Shown here: positions 7,694 to 15,175 of the stretch, in pieces
How the letters are laid out: every line of letters starts with the position of its first letter
Position numbering within the stretch: the first letter of the stretch is position 1
Assembly (NCBI GenBank): GCA_036847245.1
Contig: DAIUAL010000061.1
Span: 1-16,332, forward strand
Direction: 5' to 3'
Source of the DNA: UBA4661 sp002405405
GTDB lineage: Bacteria; Bacteroidota; Ignavibacteria; Kapaibacteriales; UBA4661
DNA length: 16,332 nt
Position numbers and translations under genes: made by a program
Notes under the pieces: generated by a model
Database searches by the model: none
What the model was told of the DNA's origin: nothing
What the model saw: only the letters and a program-made list of their open reading frames with translations

Positions 7694-8929
7694 TTACGAT
7701 GCCATTCGTTTGATAACAATAATCGTTTTATCATCAGTATAAGCGGAATTCACGCTGAATCGCTCCACCTCTTCAATACACAAATGAGCTATTTCTCGTG
7801 CAGTACGATGGGCATGTTTACGAATGATAGAGCGCAAGCGTTGTTCTCCAAATTGCTTTGTTCTGGAGTTTTGTGCCTCAACAATACCATCGGTGTACAA
7901 GCAAAGAATATCACCGGACATCATGTTGATATTTTCAACTCCGAAACGCTGATCCGGCATAATACCGAGTACTGTCCCGGTTGCAGGCAATTCATAAAAA
8001 CTTTTGGTTCGTGAACGATAATGTAATGGCAGACAGTGTCCTGCATTAGCAAACATCACTAAACCATTTTTCGAGGTTGTTAATTCTACATAACAAAGCG
8101 ATACAAAACGTTCGTATGTAAAGGTCTCACAGAGCAGTGTATTTACTCGTGCAATGAGAGAAGAAATTTTGGTATCGAAACCAACACCCATACGAATCGC
8201 ACCGGACACAAAAAGTGCTTGAATTGCCGCCGGAAGTCCCTTGCTTGCCGCATCGCTAATGACAATACCCAGGCGCTCTTCAAATTGCGCCGCTTGCAAA
8301 TAATCAAAATAATCTCCTCCTACGACACGATCCGGTATCGAAATACCAAATAGTTCATAATCATTGAAGGTTTTTGCGTGATCAGGTAAAAGTCGGCGTT
8401 GAATATCCCACGCTTGCTTAAGATCTTTTTCGATGATCTCCTGCTCTTTTTCGGTATGAATTTCCTTGATGCGAACATTCACCGCATTACGGATCACATT
8501 GATCGTATTGACAAAGTCAACAGCAAACTCTGCGGCACTGAAGCCAATAGCAAATTCACATAGTTTATGGTTTTCACGTTTAATTAACGAGCCAATACCT
8601 GTTACACAATACAAGAATATTCCACTAGCGCGGAGGACTTCATCTGTTTCATGGAAGGTACCGGTTTTACGTTCGGATAATGTCTTGAAGACCGGATATT
8701 CTTCGACGGTGAGTTTATAATCATCGGGAATCGGTTGTAATGACCCATACTGATAGGCAATCGTATATGCCGCCTCAGTTGGATGCAATTGCCACACACG
8801 AGTACCGGTAATATTAAAATCGGAACGATCTACAATTTCACGAACAAGCGACATAAGTAAGTCCATCTCCGTTGCAAATTGTCCGGAAATATACTTGTTC
8901 ACGATACGAAGAATATCTCGTTGTGTCAT
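7694..8929 (-). CDS. SpoIIE/RsbU-type PP2C serine phosphatase with N-terminal sensory region
   Basis: This 411-aa protein has a C-terminal SpoIIE-type PP2C domain from about 185 to 408. Metal-binding or active-site acidic residues are visible: Asp206 in VGGDYFDY, Asp226 in GIVISDAASKGLPAA, Asp347 in LCLYTDGIVEAQN, and Asp399/400 in TDDKTIIVIK, plus the NAGHCLPL motif. A helical linker with QAWDIQRRLLP (172-182) precedes it, as in RsbU-like proteins. Residues 1-155 are probably a GAF-like sensory domain. Such enzymes dephosphorylate STAS anti-anti-sigma proteins in partner-switching systems; no STAS or anti-sigma kinase gene is seen in this window. The gene lies downstream of trmD, separated by 101 bases that hold a 33-bp tandem repeat. 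The ATG at 8929 has no clear Shine-Dalgarno. Confidence 0.9.
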   Translation of the reverse strand: MTQRDILRIVNKYISGQFATEMDLLMSLVREIVDRSDFNITGTRVWQLHPTEAAYTIAYQYGSLQPIPDDYKLTVEEYPVFKTLSERKTGTFHETDEVLRASGIFLYCVTGIGSLIKRENHKLCEFAIGFSAAEFAVDFVNTINVIRNAVNVRIKEIHTEKEQEIIEKDLKQAWDIQRRLLPDHAKTFNDYELFGISIPDRVVGGDYFDYLQAAQFEERLGIVISDAASKGLPAAIQALFVSGAIRMGVGFDTKISSLIARVNTLLCETFTYERFVSLCYVELTTSKNGLVMFANAGHCLPLHYRSRTKSFYELPATGTVLGIMPDQRFGVENINMMSGDILCLYTDGIVEAQNSRTKQFGEQRLRSIIRKHAHRTAREIAHLCIEEVERFSVNSAYTDDKTIIVIKRMAS

Positions 8930-8948
8930 AGAGTAAAAGCAAAAGAAT

Positions 8949-9047
8949 AGTCTGTCTAGCAGTACTTAAAATTCAAAGAGCAGTCTGCCTAGCAGTACTT
9001 AAAATTCAAAGAGCAGTCTGCCTAGCAATACTAAAAATTCAATAAGT
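8949..9047. repeat. Three direct tandem copies of a 33-bp unit
   Basis: The plus-strand units start AGTCTGNCTAGCA at 8949, 8982 and 9015. Copies 1 and 2 differ at one base in 33; copy 3 differs from copy 2 at five. Copy 3 covers the last codons and stop of trmD (9031-9047), so the array seems to have grown out of the trmD 3' end. The other two copies fill most of the leader of the PP2C phosphatase gene. Each unit includes CTGCCTAGCAG (CTGTCTAGCAG in copy 1), a small imperfect dyad. There are no spacers, so this is not a CRISPR array. It could change length by slippage or recombination. Confidence 0.95.
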
Positions 9048-9717
9048 CGGGGCGACGTTCACGGGTTTTTTGCAATGCTTGCTCTTCACGCCATGCGGCA
9101 ATTCGCTGATGATTACCAGATTGAAGAACTTCCGGAACACCCATACCGCGAAACTCCGCCGGACGAGAATAATGCGGGTAATCGAGTATTCCTTCTTGAA
9201 AAGAATCCGTAAGAGCTGCCTCAATATCGTGGAGTACACCGGGCAATAAACGTACAACAGCATCAATAACAACTAAAGCCGGTAATTCACCACCGGTTAA
9301 TACATAGTCCCCAATCGAGATTTCTTGTGTTACTAACACATCACGAATACGCTGATCGATTCCTTTGTAGTGTCCTGCAAGCAAAATAAGATTATGCTTG
9401 AGCGACAAAGTATTCGCAATAGATTGCGTGAACTGCTTGCCATCGAGTGTTATAAAAATAACTTCATCATAGACACGCTCGGCTTGCAATTTCTCAACAC
9501 AAGCGAATACAGGTTCACATTGTAAAATCATGCCTGCACCACCACCAAATGGAACATCATCGATCTTATGCCATTTTCCTATGCCATAATCATGCAAATT
9601 ATGCACAATAATTTCGGCATGTCCTTGCTCCTGTGCCCTACCCATAATACTCGCCATAAGTGGTTCGCGTACAATATCCGGCACAGCGGTAATCAAATCA
9701 ATGCGAATGTGCGGCAT
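9031..9717 (-). CDS. trmD: tRNA (guanine-N1)-methyltransferase TrmD
   Basis: This 228-aa protein is a SPOUT-class TrmD, which uses S-adenosylmethionine to methylate N1 of G37 in tRNAs reading codons that start with C, preventing +1 frameshifts. Diagnostic stretches are IDLITAVPDIV at the start, PFGGGAGMILQCEPVF at about 57-72, LLAGHYKGIDQRI, the SAM-binding knot segment EISIGDYVLTGGELPALVVIDAVVRLLPGVL, and PEVLQSGNHQRIAAWR near the end. Length is normal (about 225-250). The ATG at 9717 is directly before the conserved opening. It is not in the common rpsP-rimM-trmD-rplS arrangement; its neighbours are a thioesterase (39 bases upstream) and the PP2C gene. Its last codons lie inside a 33-bp tandem repeat. 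Confidence 0.96.
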   Translation of the reverse strand: MPHIRIDLITAVPDIVREPLMASIMGRAQEQGHAEIIVHNLHDYGIGKWHKIDDVPFGGGAGMILQCEPVFACVEKLQAERVYDEVIFITLDGKQFTQSIANTLSLKHNLILLAGHYKGIDQRIRDVLVTQEISIGDYVLTGGELPALVVIDAVVRLLPGVLHDIEAALTDSFQEGILDYPHYSRPAEFRGMGVPEVLQSGNHQRIAAWREEQALQKTRERRPDLLNF

Positions 9718-9756
9718 ATATTCTCCCCAACGACCAATACAACAATCTTCAATACT

Positions 9757-10278
9757 CTATGCAGTTTTTGCTTTTTCAGAACCATGTCGACGCTGAACTT
9801 CTTTCAACTGCTCACGATTTTTTAGGCGTTGTTCACGGCGCAGACCCGCCATCTCAAAACGGCGCTTTTCTTCATCTGTTTCGGCGGTCAATGGTGGCAC
9901 AGGTATGGGTTTACCATATTGGTCGATTGCTACAAAAGTCAGATAAGCACGGCTTGAAACAGCTGTTGTTGCATTGAGGGGATCTTGCCGAATAATTTTG
10001 ACACCTACTTCGATTGAGGTAGTAAATGCGCGATTTACACAAGCATGAAGCGTCACAATATGCCCCAAGCGAATCGGCTCTAAAAACGCAATTTCATCAA
10101 CCGATGCGGTTACACAGACACGATTTGTATGTTTCATTGCGGCAAGTGCAGCGGCAATATCAATCCAGTGCATCAAGCGCCCTCCCATAAGATTACCTAA
10201 TTGATTAGTATCATCAGGAAGAACTAATTGCGTCATAACAACCGCGGAATCGCTAGGCTTACGAAGTGGATAACTCAT
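9757..10278 (-). CDS. Acyl-CoA thioesterase, YciA/BACH-type hotdog family
   Basis: This 173-aa protein opens with MTQLVLPDDTNQLGNLMGGRLMHWID (15-40), the signature of YciA/BACH thioesterases. Asn25 and the GG-LM-x-x-D40 helix face the active site. ACVTASVDEIAF-like sequence (VCVTASVDEIAFLEPIRLGHIVTLHA) and SSRAYLTFVAID complete a single hotdog domain by about 122. The last 40 residues are a highly charged tail (EEKRRFEMAGLRREQRLKNREQLKEVQRR), a feature common in this subfamily. Members hydrolyse a range of acyl-CoAs in the cytosol as hexamers. It lies 96 bases downstream of bamD and 39 upstream of trmD and is probably cotranscribed with trmD. Confidence 0.9.
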   Translation of the reverse strand: MSYPLRKPSDSAVVMTQLVLPDDTNQLGNLMGGRLMHWIDIAAALAAMKHTNRVCVTASVDEIAFLEPIRLGHIVTLHACVNRAFTTSIEVGVKIIRQDPLNATTAVSSRAYLTFVAIDQYGKPIPVPPLTAETDEEKRRFEMAGLRREQRLKNREQLKEVQRRHGSEKAKTA

Positions 10279-10374
10279 AATAATGTATGATAGAGTAGTA
10301 AGAGGAATCGTGTTGTACGATATAGATAAAAAATTCTTGTATGCAACAAATAGGACTTATGTTCACCATTCTAT

Positions 10375-11292
10375 TTATTGTTTTTTCGTGGCGGTTGAAT
10401 CAGCTTTTTGTTGCTCTGCTTTTTGTCGCATGATCTCTGTTTGCTTTGCTAATTCTGTTTGTTTCCGCTCAGCTTCTTTTTGTTTCTGTTCGCCAATTTT
10501 TAATTTTTCTTCGGTATCGTTTACATCAGAAGCATACTCACCTTGAGGAAAACGTTGACGGTACAAACGAATGGTTTCTGTTGCCTCAGCAAAACGGCGC
10601 ACACGTACTTGCATTGCTGCTTTCATCGCAAGACAACGCTCGATCAAGGATGATTCCGGATAATCGTTCAATACAGCATCAAGATAAATAATGACCGAGC
10701 GCGGTGCTTCGAGCTTTGTATACAGCAATGCCGTCGAAAACACATTACGTGCAATTTTATCGCGCAGTTCGAGAATACGTTTGCCGGCTTCATTGGCAAG
10801 CGAATCTTTCGGATATATTGCCCGAAATTCCTCAAAAGATTTAATGGCTTGACGCGTGTAGTCTTGATCACGATCAGCCGGTGGTGATAGTTCGTAATAA
10901 GACATCGCTGCTTTGTATAACGACGACTTACCATACTCGCTACTAGGAAACTGTTTACGAAGCTGATTGAAATTGTACGATGCTAAAATGAATTCTCGCT
11001 TGCGGAAATGTAATTCAGCGATGTAATATTGTGCATCATCTGCGAAAGGACTTGCAGGGAATTGTAATTTCAGTACATCCAAATGCTTTTGTGCAGGAAT
11101 CCATTCTTCTTCGTCAATAAAATCTTTAGCACGTTTGAAAAGTTGCTCAGCAGTCAATCCCGGTGGAACAATACTCTTAGAAGCAGAACAACTTTCGACA
11201 AACAGACTAACCACGATGATTCCGGCAATAAAGAACCCGGAACGTACCGTACAGACTAATCTCAATAAATATACAATGTGCGACAAAGTCAT
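10375..11292 (-). CDS. bamD: Outer membrane protein assembly factor BamD (TPR lipoprotein)
   Basis: This 305-aa protein has a hydrophobic N-terminal segment (20-32) followed by FVESCSAS, consistent with a lipobox and lipidation at Cys35. Residues about 47-250 form successive TPR hairpins typical of BamD/YfiO: AEQLFKRAKDFIDEEEWIPAQKHLDVLKLQFPASPFADDAQYYIAELHF, then REFILASYNFNQLRKQFPSSEYG, SFEEFRAIYPKDSLANEA and YLDAVLNDYPESSLIERCLAM. BamD works with BamA to fold beta-barrel proteins into the outer membrane. The C-terminal about 45 residues are a K/E/Q-rich coiled-coil-like tail, longer than in the E. coli protein. The ATG at 11292 is the only plausible start and sits downstream of a divergent intergenic region with a candidate -10 box. 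Confidence 0.88.
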   Translation of the reverse strand: MTLSHIVYLLRLVCTVRSGFFIAGIIVVSLFVESCSASKSIVPPGLTAEQLFKRAKDFIDEEEWIPAQKHLDVLKLQFPASPFADDAQYYIAELHFRKREFILASYNFNQLRKQFPSSEYGKSSLYKAAMSYYELSPPADRDQDYTRQAIKSFEEFRAIYPKDSLANEAGKRILELRDKIARNVFSTALLYTKLEAPRSVIIYLDAVLNDYPESSLIERCLAMKAAMQVRVRRFAEATETIRLYRQRFPQGEYASDVNDTEEKLKIGEQKQKEAERKQTELAKQTEIMRQKAEQQKADSTATKKQ

Positions 11293-11327
11293 AGTAAAAT
11301 GAAGTACAATCAGAGAAAACGAATAAA

Positions 11328-11333
11328 ATTATA
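11328..11333 (-). promoter_or_regulatory. Candidate -10 box for bamD
   Basis: The minus strand has TATAAT 35 bases before the bamD ATG. There is no good -35 hexamer at the standard distance. The space where it should lie is occupied by the palindrome at 11342-11354, which could be an operator or activator site. Assignment is tentative. Confidence 0.3.
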
Positions 11334-11341
11334 TTTTAGAA

Positions 11342-11354
11342 CCGTAAATTACGG
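11342..11354. promoter_or_regulatory. Perfect palindrome CCGTAAATTACGG upstream of bamD
   Basis: CCGTAA and TTACGG are exact inverted arms around a single A. It lies 8 bases upstream of the candidate bamD -10 box, in the spacer/-35 zone. It is a plausible site for a dimeric regulator; no such regulator is encoded in the window. Confidence 0.4.
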
Positions 11355-11393
11355 CTTTCGTCGGGTTTTGGCACATCCTCGAATCATTTTTAT

Positions 11394-11413
11394 GGTATAA
11401 ATTACCTTATACC
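11394..11413. promoter_or_regulatory. Inverted repeat GGTATAA-N6-TTATACC in the divergent region
   Basis: Seven-base perfect arms flank ATTACC, and the inner GGTA/TACC gives a second, smaller symmetry. It overlaps a weak candidate sigma-70 promoter for the plus strand: TTGGCA at 11368-11373, a 17-base spacer, and TATGGT at 11391-11396. The placement suggests an operator, but the function is inferred. Confidence 0.4.
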
Positions 11414-11454
11414 TCCTTACAGCGGGATAAAGGAAACTTGCGTGGAAAATTTAT

Positions 11455-11507
11455 CTACTCTTAAAAAAATCCGATATATTGAGTAGTCGTTAATGTTATA
11501 ATACTCA
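11455..11507 (+). repeat. Alternating inverted repeats around a candidate -10 box
   Basis: CTACTC (11455-11460) can pair with GAGTAG (11481-11486), and TGAGTA (11480-11485) can pair with TACTCA (11502-11507). The middle element is shared, so the two hairpins exclude each other. The second pair brackets the extended -10 at 11494-11502. This could be an RNA switch if transcription starts upstream, or an operator set if it starts downstream; chance is also possible in A/T-rich DNA. Confidence 0.25.
11494..11502 (+). promoter_or_regulatory. Candidate extended -10 promoter of the signalling block
   Basis: TGTTATAAT is an extended -10 element (TGn followed by perfect TATAAT). It lies 52 bases before the ATG at 11555. 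No good -35 is present, which extended -10 promoters tolerate. It would serve the 105-aa gene and possibly the HDOD and kinase genes after it. Confidence 0.45.
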
Positions 11508-11554
11508 GTTTGTACGTGCGTGTCGTTTCCCACTTTTGTTGATTATTGGATTCT

Positions 11555-11872
11555 ATGCCTAAAGTTGTTCCTGTTGAAGATGTTGTCGCTGGTATGATTA
11601 CTGCCGAACCGGTTCGTAATTCTGTCGGACAGACATTGCTTGGCGCAGATGTTGAATTGACTGAGCGTCATGCGAATCTCTTACGTACATGGGGTGTCAA
11701 AACCCTTATTGTTAAAGCAGATGCAACAGAAGGTGCGATAGAAATCAGCGACGAAATGCGTGCTGCTGCAGAGGAGCATTTGTATACGCGAACTTCATGG
11801 CGACCGCGCAATGATGTTGAAGCCGTATTATTTAGTTTTGCTATTGAACGTGTTGCAACGCAGACAAAGTAG
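11555..11872 (+). CDS. Small protein resembling the N-terminal module of HDOD/HD-GYP proteins
   Basis: This 105-aa protein starts MPKVVPVEDVVAGMITAEPV and continues NSVGQTLLGADVELTERHANLLRTWGVKTLIV. The pattern V-(E)-x-x-x-x-GM-x-x-(A)-x-P-V....G..LL..G..LT..H...L..WGV is one I know from the short N-terminal segment of some HD-GYP and HDOD proteins, here on its own. Residues 63-105 add a short charged helix-rich tail. I cannot name a function. The frame stays open to a TTG at 11546, but the ATG at 11555 is preferred. The next gene encodes an HDOD protein 123 bases downstream, which supports a functional link: the two may be split parts of one signalling unit. Confidence 0.75.
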   Translation: MPKVVPVEDVVAGMITAEPVRNSVGQTLLGADVELTERHANLLRTWGVKTLIVKADATEGAIEISDEMRAAAEEHLYTRTSWRPRNDVEAVLFSFAIERVATQTK

Positions 11873-11909
11873 GGCGTTGAGTTAACATTGTAATGCTATG
11901 CGTTTTTTG

Positions 11910-11947
11910 ATGTGTAATTCACATGTTGAAGAGTGATCGTGACACTC
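11910..11947. promoter_or_regulatory. Two adjacent dyads upstream of the HDOD gene
   Basis: ATGTG-TAATT-CACAT (11910-11924) and GAGTG-ATCGTGA-CACTC (11931-11947) are both perfect 5-base-arm inverted repeats, 6 bases apart. They lie 49-86 bases before the GTG start of the HDOD gene. The first resembles a CRP/FNR-like half-site pair but with non-standard spacing. They could be operators; no T-tract follows, so they are not terminators. Confidence 0.3.
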
Positions 11948-11995
11948 AAGCAAATAAGTACAAGGCAATTTCTTTCTTCTTTCTGAGCTATTCCC

Positions 11996-12844
11996 GTGAT
12001 TTCTGCAAAAAACCTTATCGATAAAGTTCAAGAACTGCCAACTCTTCCGACGATTTATACTGCGCTGACGGAAGCAATGGCAAATCCGCGCTCAACTATC
12101 AATGATATTGCCAATATCATTATGTCGGACAAAGCATCGACACTAAAAGTTCTAAAACTTGCCAATTCTGCGATGTATGGCCTCTCCGGTCGTATTGATA
12201 CGGTGTCGAAGGCAATCTTTTATATTGGCTCGGAAGAAATTAAAAATTTGATTGCGGCAATGTCGATCATTGGCATGTTCTCCACACAGAAAAAAGCAAC
12301 TATGCCCTTTAGCATTGTAGATATGTGGAAGCACTCTATTGCTGTTGGCATTATTTCACGTCAACTTGCCGAAGCAAGTGGAATCGTCAATCTTGAAAGT
12401 TATTTTATTTCAGGTATTGTTCATGATATCGGCAAAGTACTCTTTTACGAATATGCTGATGTAGAGTACTCTGCTACGCACCGCTATGCTATTGAAAACC
12501 GCGTTCACATTAGCGAAGCAGAACGTGAAATTCTTGGCATCTCGCACATGGTCATTGGTGAAGTTATTTCTGAGAAATGGAAACTCCCTGCGACAATTCG
12601 TAATGTTATTCGCTACCATGAGGTTGGAACATTCAACAATGCTCCCGATCAACTCATCGGCACAGTATGTCTTGCCAATGCTACTGCTCGTCTTTTAGAG
12701 CTTGGCTATGGTTGCGACGATATTGTTGAGACACCCAACGAAGAGTTATGGAAATCAATCTCGGTTTCCAAAAATGATATGTCTGCTGTCTTGCAAAAGA
12801 CCATCTATATTTATGAAGAAACCGTAAAACTGCTCTTGAGCTAA
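11996..12844 (+). CDS. HDOD domain signalling protein
   Basis: This 282-aa protein consists of one HDOD domain covering about 8-215 and a helical tail. Typical segments are VQELPTLPTIYTALTEAMANPRSTINDIANIIMSDKASTLKVLKLANSAMYGL, WKHSIAVGIISRQLA (110-125), SGIVHDIGKVLFYEYA (139-154), GISHMVIGEVISEKWKLP (181-198) and IRYHEV (205-210). HDOD proteins are mostly regulatory scaffolds; many lack HD hydrolase activity. Here His113, His143-Asp144, His184 and His208 are kept, so residual metal binding is possible. The start is GTG at 11996: no ATG occurs before residue 29, and the domain begins at about residue 8. No Shine-Dalgarno is visible. The histidine kinase gene follows after 30 bases, so the two are probably cotranscribed. 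Confidence 0.9.
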   Translation: MISAKNLIDKVQELPTLPTIYTALTEAMANPRSTINDIANIIMSDKASTLKVLKLANSAMYGLSGRIDTVSKAIFYIGSEEIKNLIAAMSIIGMFSTQKKATMPFSIVDMWKHSIAVGIISRQLAEASGIVNLESYFISGIVHDIGKVLFYEYADVEYSATHRYAIENRVHISEAEREILGISHMVIGEVISEKWKLPATIRNVIRYHEVGTFNNAPDQLIGTVCLANATARLLELGYGCDDIVETPNEELWKSISVSKNDMSAVLQKTIYIYEETVKLLLS

Positions 12845-12874
12845 TCTCTCCGTATTGACGATTTCTTTTGAAAT

Positions 12875-15085
12875 ATGTCTGCCGAACTGCAATCATCGCA
12901 TGAATCATCATCTTCTTCTATTGAGGAGTATGCGGTGCCCGCAACTACGATACTGGAAGATGTCCTTGAATCTGAGAGTTCTGCCTTAACATGGCAAATG
13001 CTTCTTGATAAACTTACCACGACAAGCGGCACTTCTCAATTCGGACAAATTCATGGGCAAACACCTCGTGCTGTTCTTATTCGTCAAACACTCAAAGATT
13101 ATACCATTGCAGAATCATGTGTTGCCGCATCTGTATTCTTGACTCGCGAAGACACTTTCGAAATGTATCAAGCAGGTACATATCCCGAAAAAATGTCTGT
13201 TGTCATGCTCTCCTACTTTGAATCTTCCTCTGCGAATGGTTATGTTGGCGATGCCATGCGCGAGTGTGCTCCTGTCAATGTAGCAACAGCCCACATTCGT
13301 CAATCATACGAAGATCAGCCATCTCAAGTTACTCTTATTCCCTTATTGACTTCGTCAAGCATTGTGGGTATTCTGTTGATCGCCATGAAAGAGCCAATAG
13401 AACTTTCGCATCCTTTGCAGAAGATCTATATACTTCATGCCAAACAATTCGCTCAGACGCTCTATCAAGACCAGCTTGAGCGGCGTATTCGTGTTGTGGA
13501 AACAGAACTTGGTCAAACTGTTGCAGCTCGCACACTGGCAATTACACGAAGCAAACGCGAACTGCAATCGATTCTTGATGCTATTCAAGCAGGAATTATT
13601 ATTGTCGATGAAAAACAAGAAACCATTGTCAGCATCAATCCGTCAGCACTGGCAATGATGCAGTGTGATGATATCGATATTATTGGTCGCTCCATCAATG
13701 AACTTTTTTTACCGAATCCACTGTCGTCATTACTCTCACACTCAGATTACGAACGACTACGTTGCCCTAATGGTAGAATACTCTATGTAGCACGTCGATC
13801 AGCACGCATTCGCTCCAATCAGCAGTGGCTGCATATTGTAAGCTTTGTTGATATGAGTGAACAAGTATCAGCAGAACAGAAACTTCACGAGGCCAATTCC
13901 CTGCTTGAGAAACGTGTACAGGACCGTACAAATGAACTGCAAAAAACAGTTCATCAACTCCAAAATGAGGTTCAGCAACGGCAAGAAATTCAGCTTGCCC
14001 TAGCACTCAATGAACGATTCTTGAATCTCATTTTTGAATCCATCAGCATTGGTGTGTGCCTAAACGATGCCAAAGGCAAGTACATGCGTGTAAATAAGGC
14101 ATTTCTTGCTTTGCATGGTTATTCTGAAGAAGAATTATTGCAAAAGGACTATCGCATTTTTCTGCGCGGTACTGAAGAAGAACGCATTCGTTCTATCTTC
14201 CGCACCTTTATGCATGACGAACAAGCAGCAACAGTAGAATGCGAGTTTCAGCTCCATGGCAAATTTGGCAATATTCGACATGTTCATGTAACAGCATCAA
14301 AGTTTCAAGTCGATGGTCGTACGCTTATTGTATCGGGAGTACATGATATTAGTGACCGCAAGCGTGCTGAAGAAGAAATTCGCGAAGCATTCGAACGCGA
14401 AAAAGAACTCGGCGAACTGAAATCACGATTTATTACCCTAGTTTCCCATGAGTTCCGAACACCACTAACAACAATCTATAGTTCTGCACAATTGTTGGAA
14501 AAAAACCGTTCACGGTGGAGCATTGAGAAACAGTCTGCCTATCTGAATGATATTGCAACTTGTGTGATGCGTTTGCGTGATATTCTCAATGATATTTTAC
14601 ACTTTAGTAAGGCAGAATCAGGAAAACTCAAACTCACGCCAACATTAGTCAATGTGTGGGACACATGCACTGAAATCACTGATGCTCTTATTATTGGCAA
14701 AGGCCATACACGAATCAAGCTACATATCGAGGGTGAAAAAACTGCTTTTGTTGATCGTTCGATTTTTCGACATATCATGCAAAACCTCTTATCAAATGGT
14801 TTGAAGTATTCGCCTGCCCACCTACAAGTTGATTGCATTATTCTTGTTGGTACTATCGCGATGGATATCACAGTTCGTGATCGTGGCATTGGCATTCCGG
14901 AATCAGAATTAGATAACCTTTTTCAGCCTTTTTTCCGTGCAGCCAATGTCGGCGATATCAATGGTACCGGTATGGGTTTATCTCTTGTGCATCAAATGGT
15001 GCAAACTCATGGTGGCACGATTAGTGTAGAGTCTATTCAAAATCAAGGCACAACATTTCGTGTGCATTTGCCATTTTTGGCGTAG
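12875..15085 (+). CDS. Soluble multi-sensor histidine kinase (GAF-like, two PAS, HisKA, HATPase)
   Basis: This 736-aa protein has no membrane segment. After a serine-rich start, residues about 40-200 look like a GAF-type domain. A coiled coil (200-230) leads to PAS1 (about 230-328: SILDAIQAGIIIVDEKQETIVSINPSA). A second coiled coil (335-378) leads to PAS2 (about 380-495: FESISIGVCLNDAKGKYMRVNKAFLALHGYSEEELL ... VSGVHDISDRKRAEE). HisKA follows, with phosphoacceptor His525 in LVSHEFRTPLT. The HATPase domain has the N box NLLSNGLKYSP (Asn637, Asn641), G1 DRGIGIP (669-674), FQPFFR and G2 GTGMGLSL (697-704). All catalytic elements are present. It should autophosphorylate in response to a cytosolic cue. 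Its partner receiver may be the receiver-kinase 90 bases downstream, and the HDOD protein upstream may be a further target or scaffold. Confidence 0.94.
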   Translation: MSAELQSSHESSSSSIEEYAVPATTILEDVLESESSALTWQMLLDKLTTTSGTSQFGQIHGQTPRAVLIRQTLKDYTIAESCVAASVFLTREDTFEMYQAGTYPEKMSVVMLSYFESSSANGYVGDAMRECAPVNVATAHIRQSYEDQPSQVTLIPLLTSSSIVGILLIAMKEPIELSHPLQKIYILHAKQFAQTLYQDQLERRIRVVETELGQTVAARTLAITRSKRELQSILDAIQAGIIIVDEKQETIVSINPSALAMMQCDDIDIIGRSINELFLPNPLSSLLSHSDYERLRCPNGRILYVARRSARIRSNQQWLHIVSFVDMSEQVSAEQKLHEANSLLEKRVQDRTNELQKTVHQLQNEVQQRQEIQLALALNERFLNLIFESISIGVCLNDAKGKYMRVNKAFLALHGYSEEELLQKDYRIFLRGTEEERIRSIFRTFMHDEQAATVECEFQLHGKFGNIRHVHVTASKFQVDGRTLIVSGVHDISDRKRAEEEIREAFEREKELGELKSRFITLVSHEFRTPLTTIYSSAQLLEKNRSRWSIEKQSAYLNDIATCVMRLRDILNDILHFSKAESGKLKLTPTLVNVWDTCTEITDALIIGKGHTRIKLHIEGEKTAFVDRSIFRHIMQNLLSNGLKYSPAHLQVDCIILVGTIAMDITVRDRGIGIPESELDNLFQPFFRAANVGDINGTGMGLSLVHQMVQTHGGTISVESIQNQGTTFRVHLPFLA

Positions 15086-15160
15086 CATATTGTCGTGTTC
15101 TATGCCTTCAGTTATATCCGCTCTCTACGCACATACTTGCTTATTGTATTCTCTTGATTT

Positions 15161-15169
15161 TGATATACT
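15161..15169 (+). promoter_or_regulatory. Candidate extended -10 promoter directly before the receiver-kinase gene
   Basis: TGATATACT is an extended -10 (TGn plus TATACT, 5/6 match). It ends six bases before the ATG at 15176. If used, transcription would start at or next to the A of the ATG, giving a leaderless or near-leaderless mRNA. No clear Shine-Dalgarno is present, which fits, but experimental support is lacking. Confidence 0.4.
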
Positions 15170-15175
15170 ACACTT

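Noticed and set aside
8949..9047. CRISPR array
   Set aside because: The repeats are directly contiguous with no spacers, no cas genes are present, and one copy is part of trmD.
11368..11385. Sigma-54 promoter (TGGCAC at 11369-11374)
   Set aside because: The matching -12 TTGC element is absent at the required distance; the sequence there is CGAAT.
14539..14895. Minus-strand 118-codon open frame
   Set aside because: It is antisense to the HisKA/HATPase part of the histidine kinase and its translation looks like a shadow of that gene.
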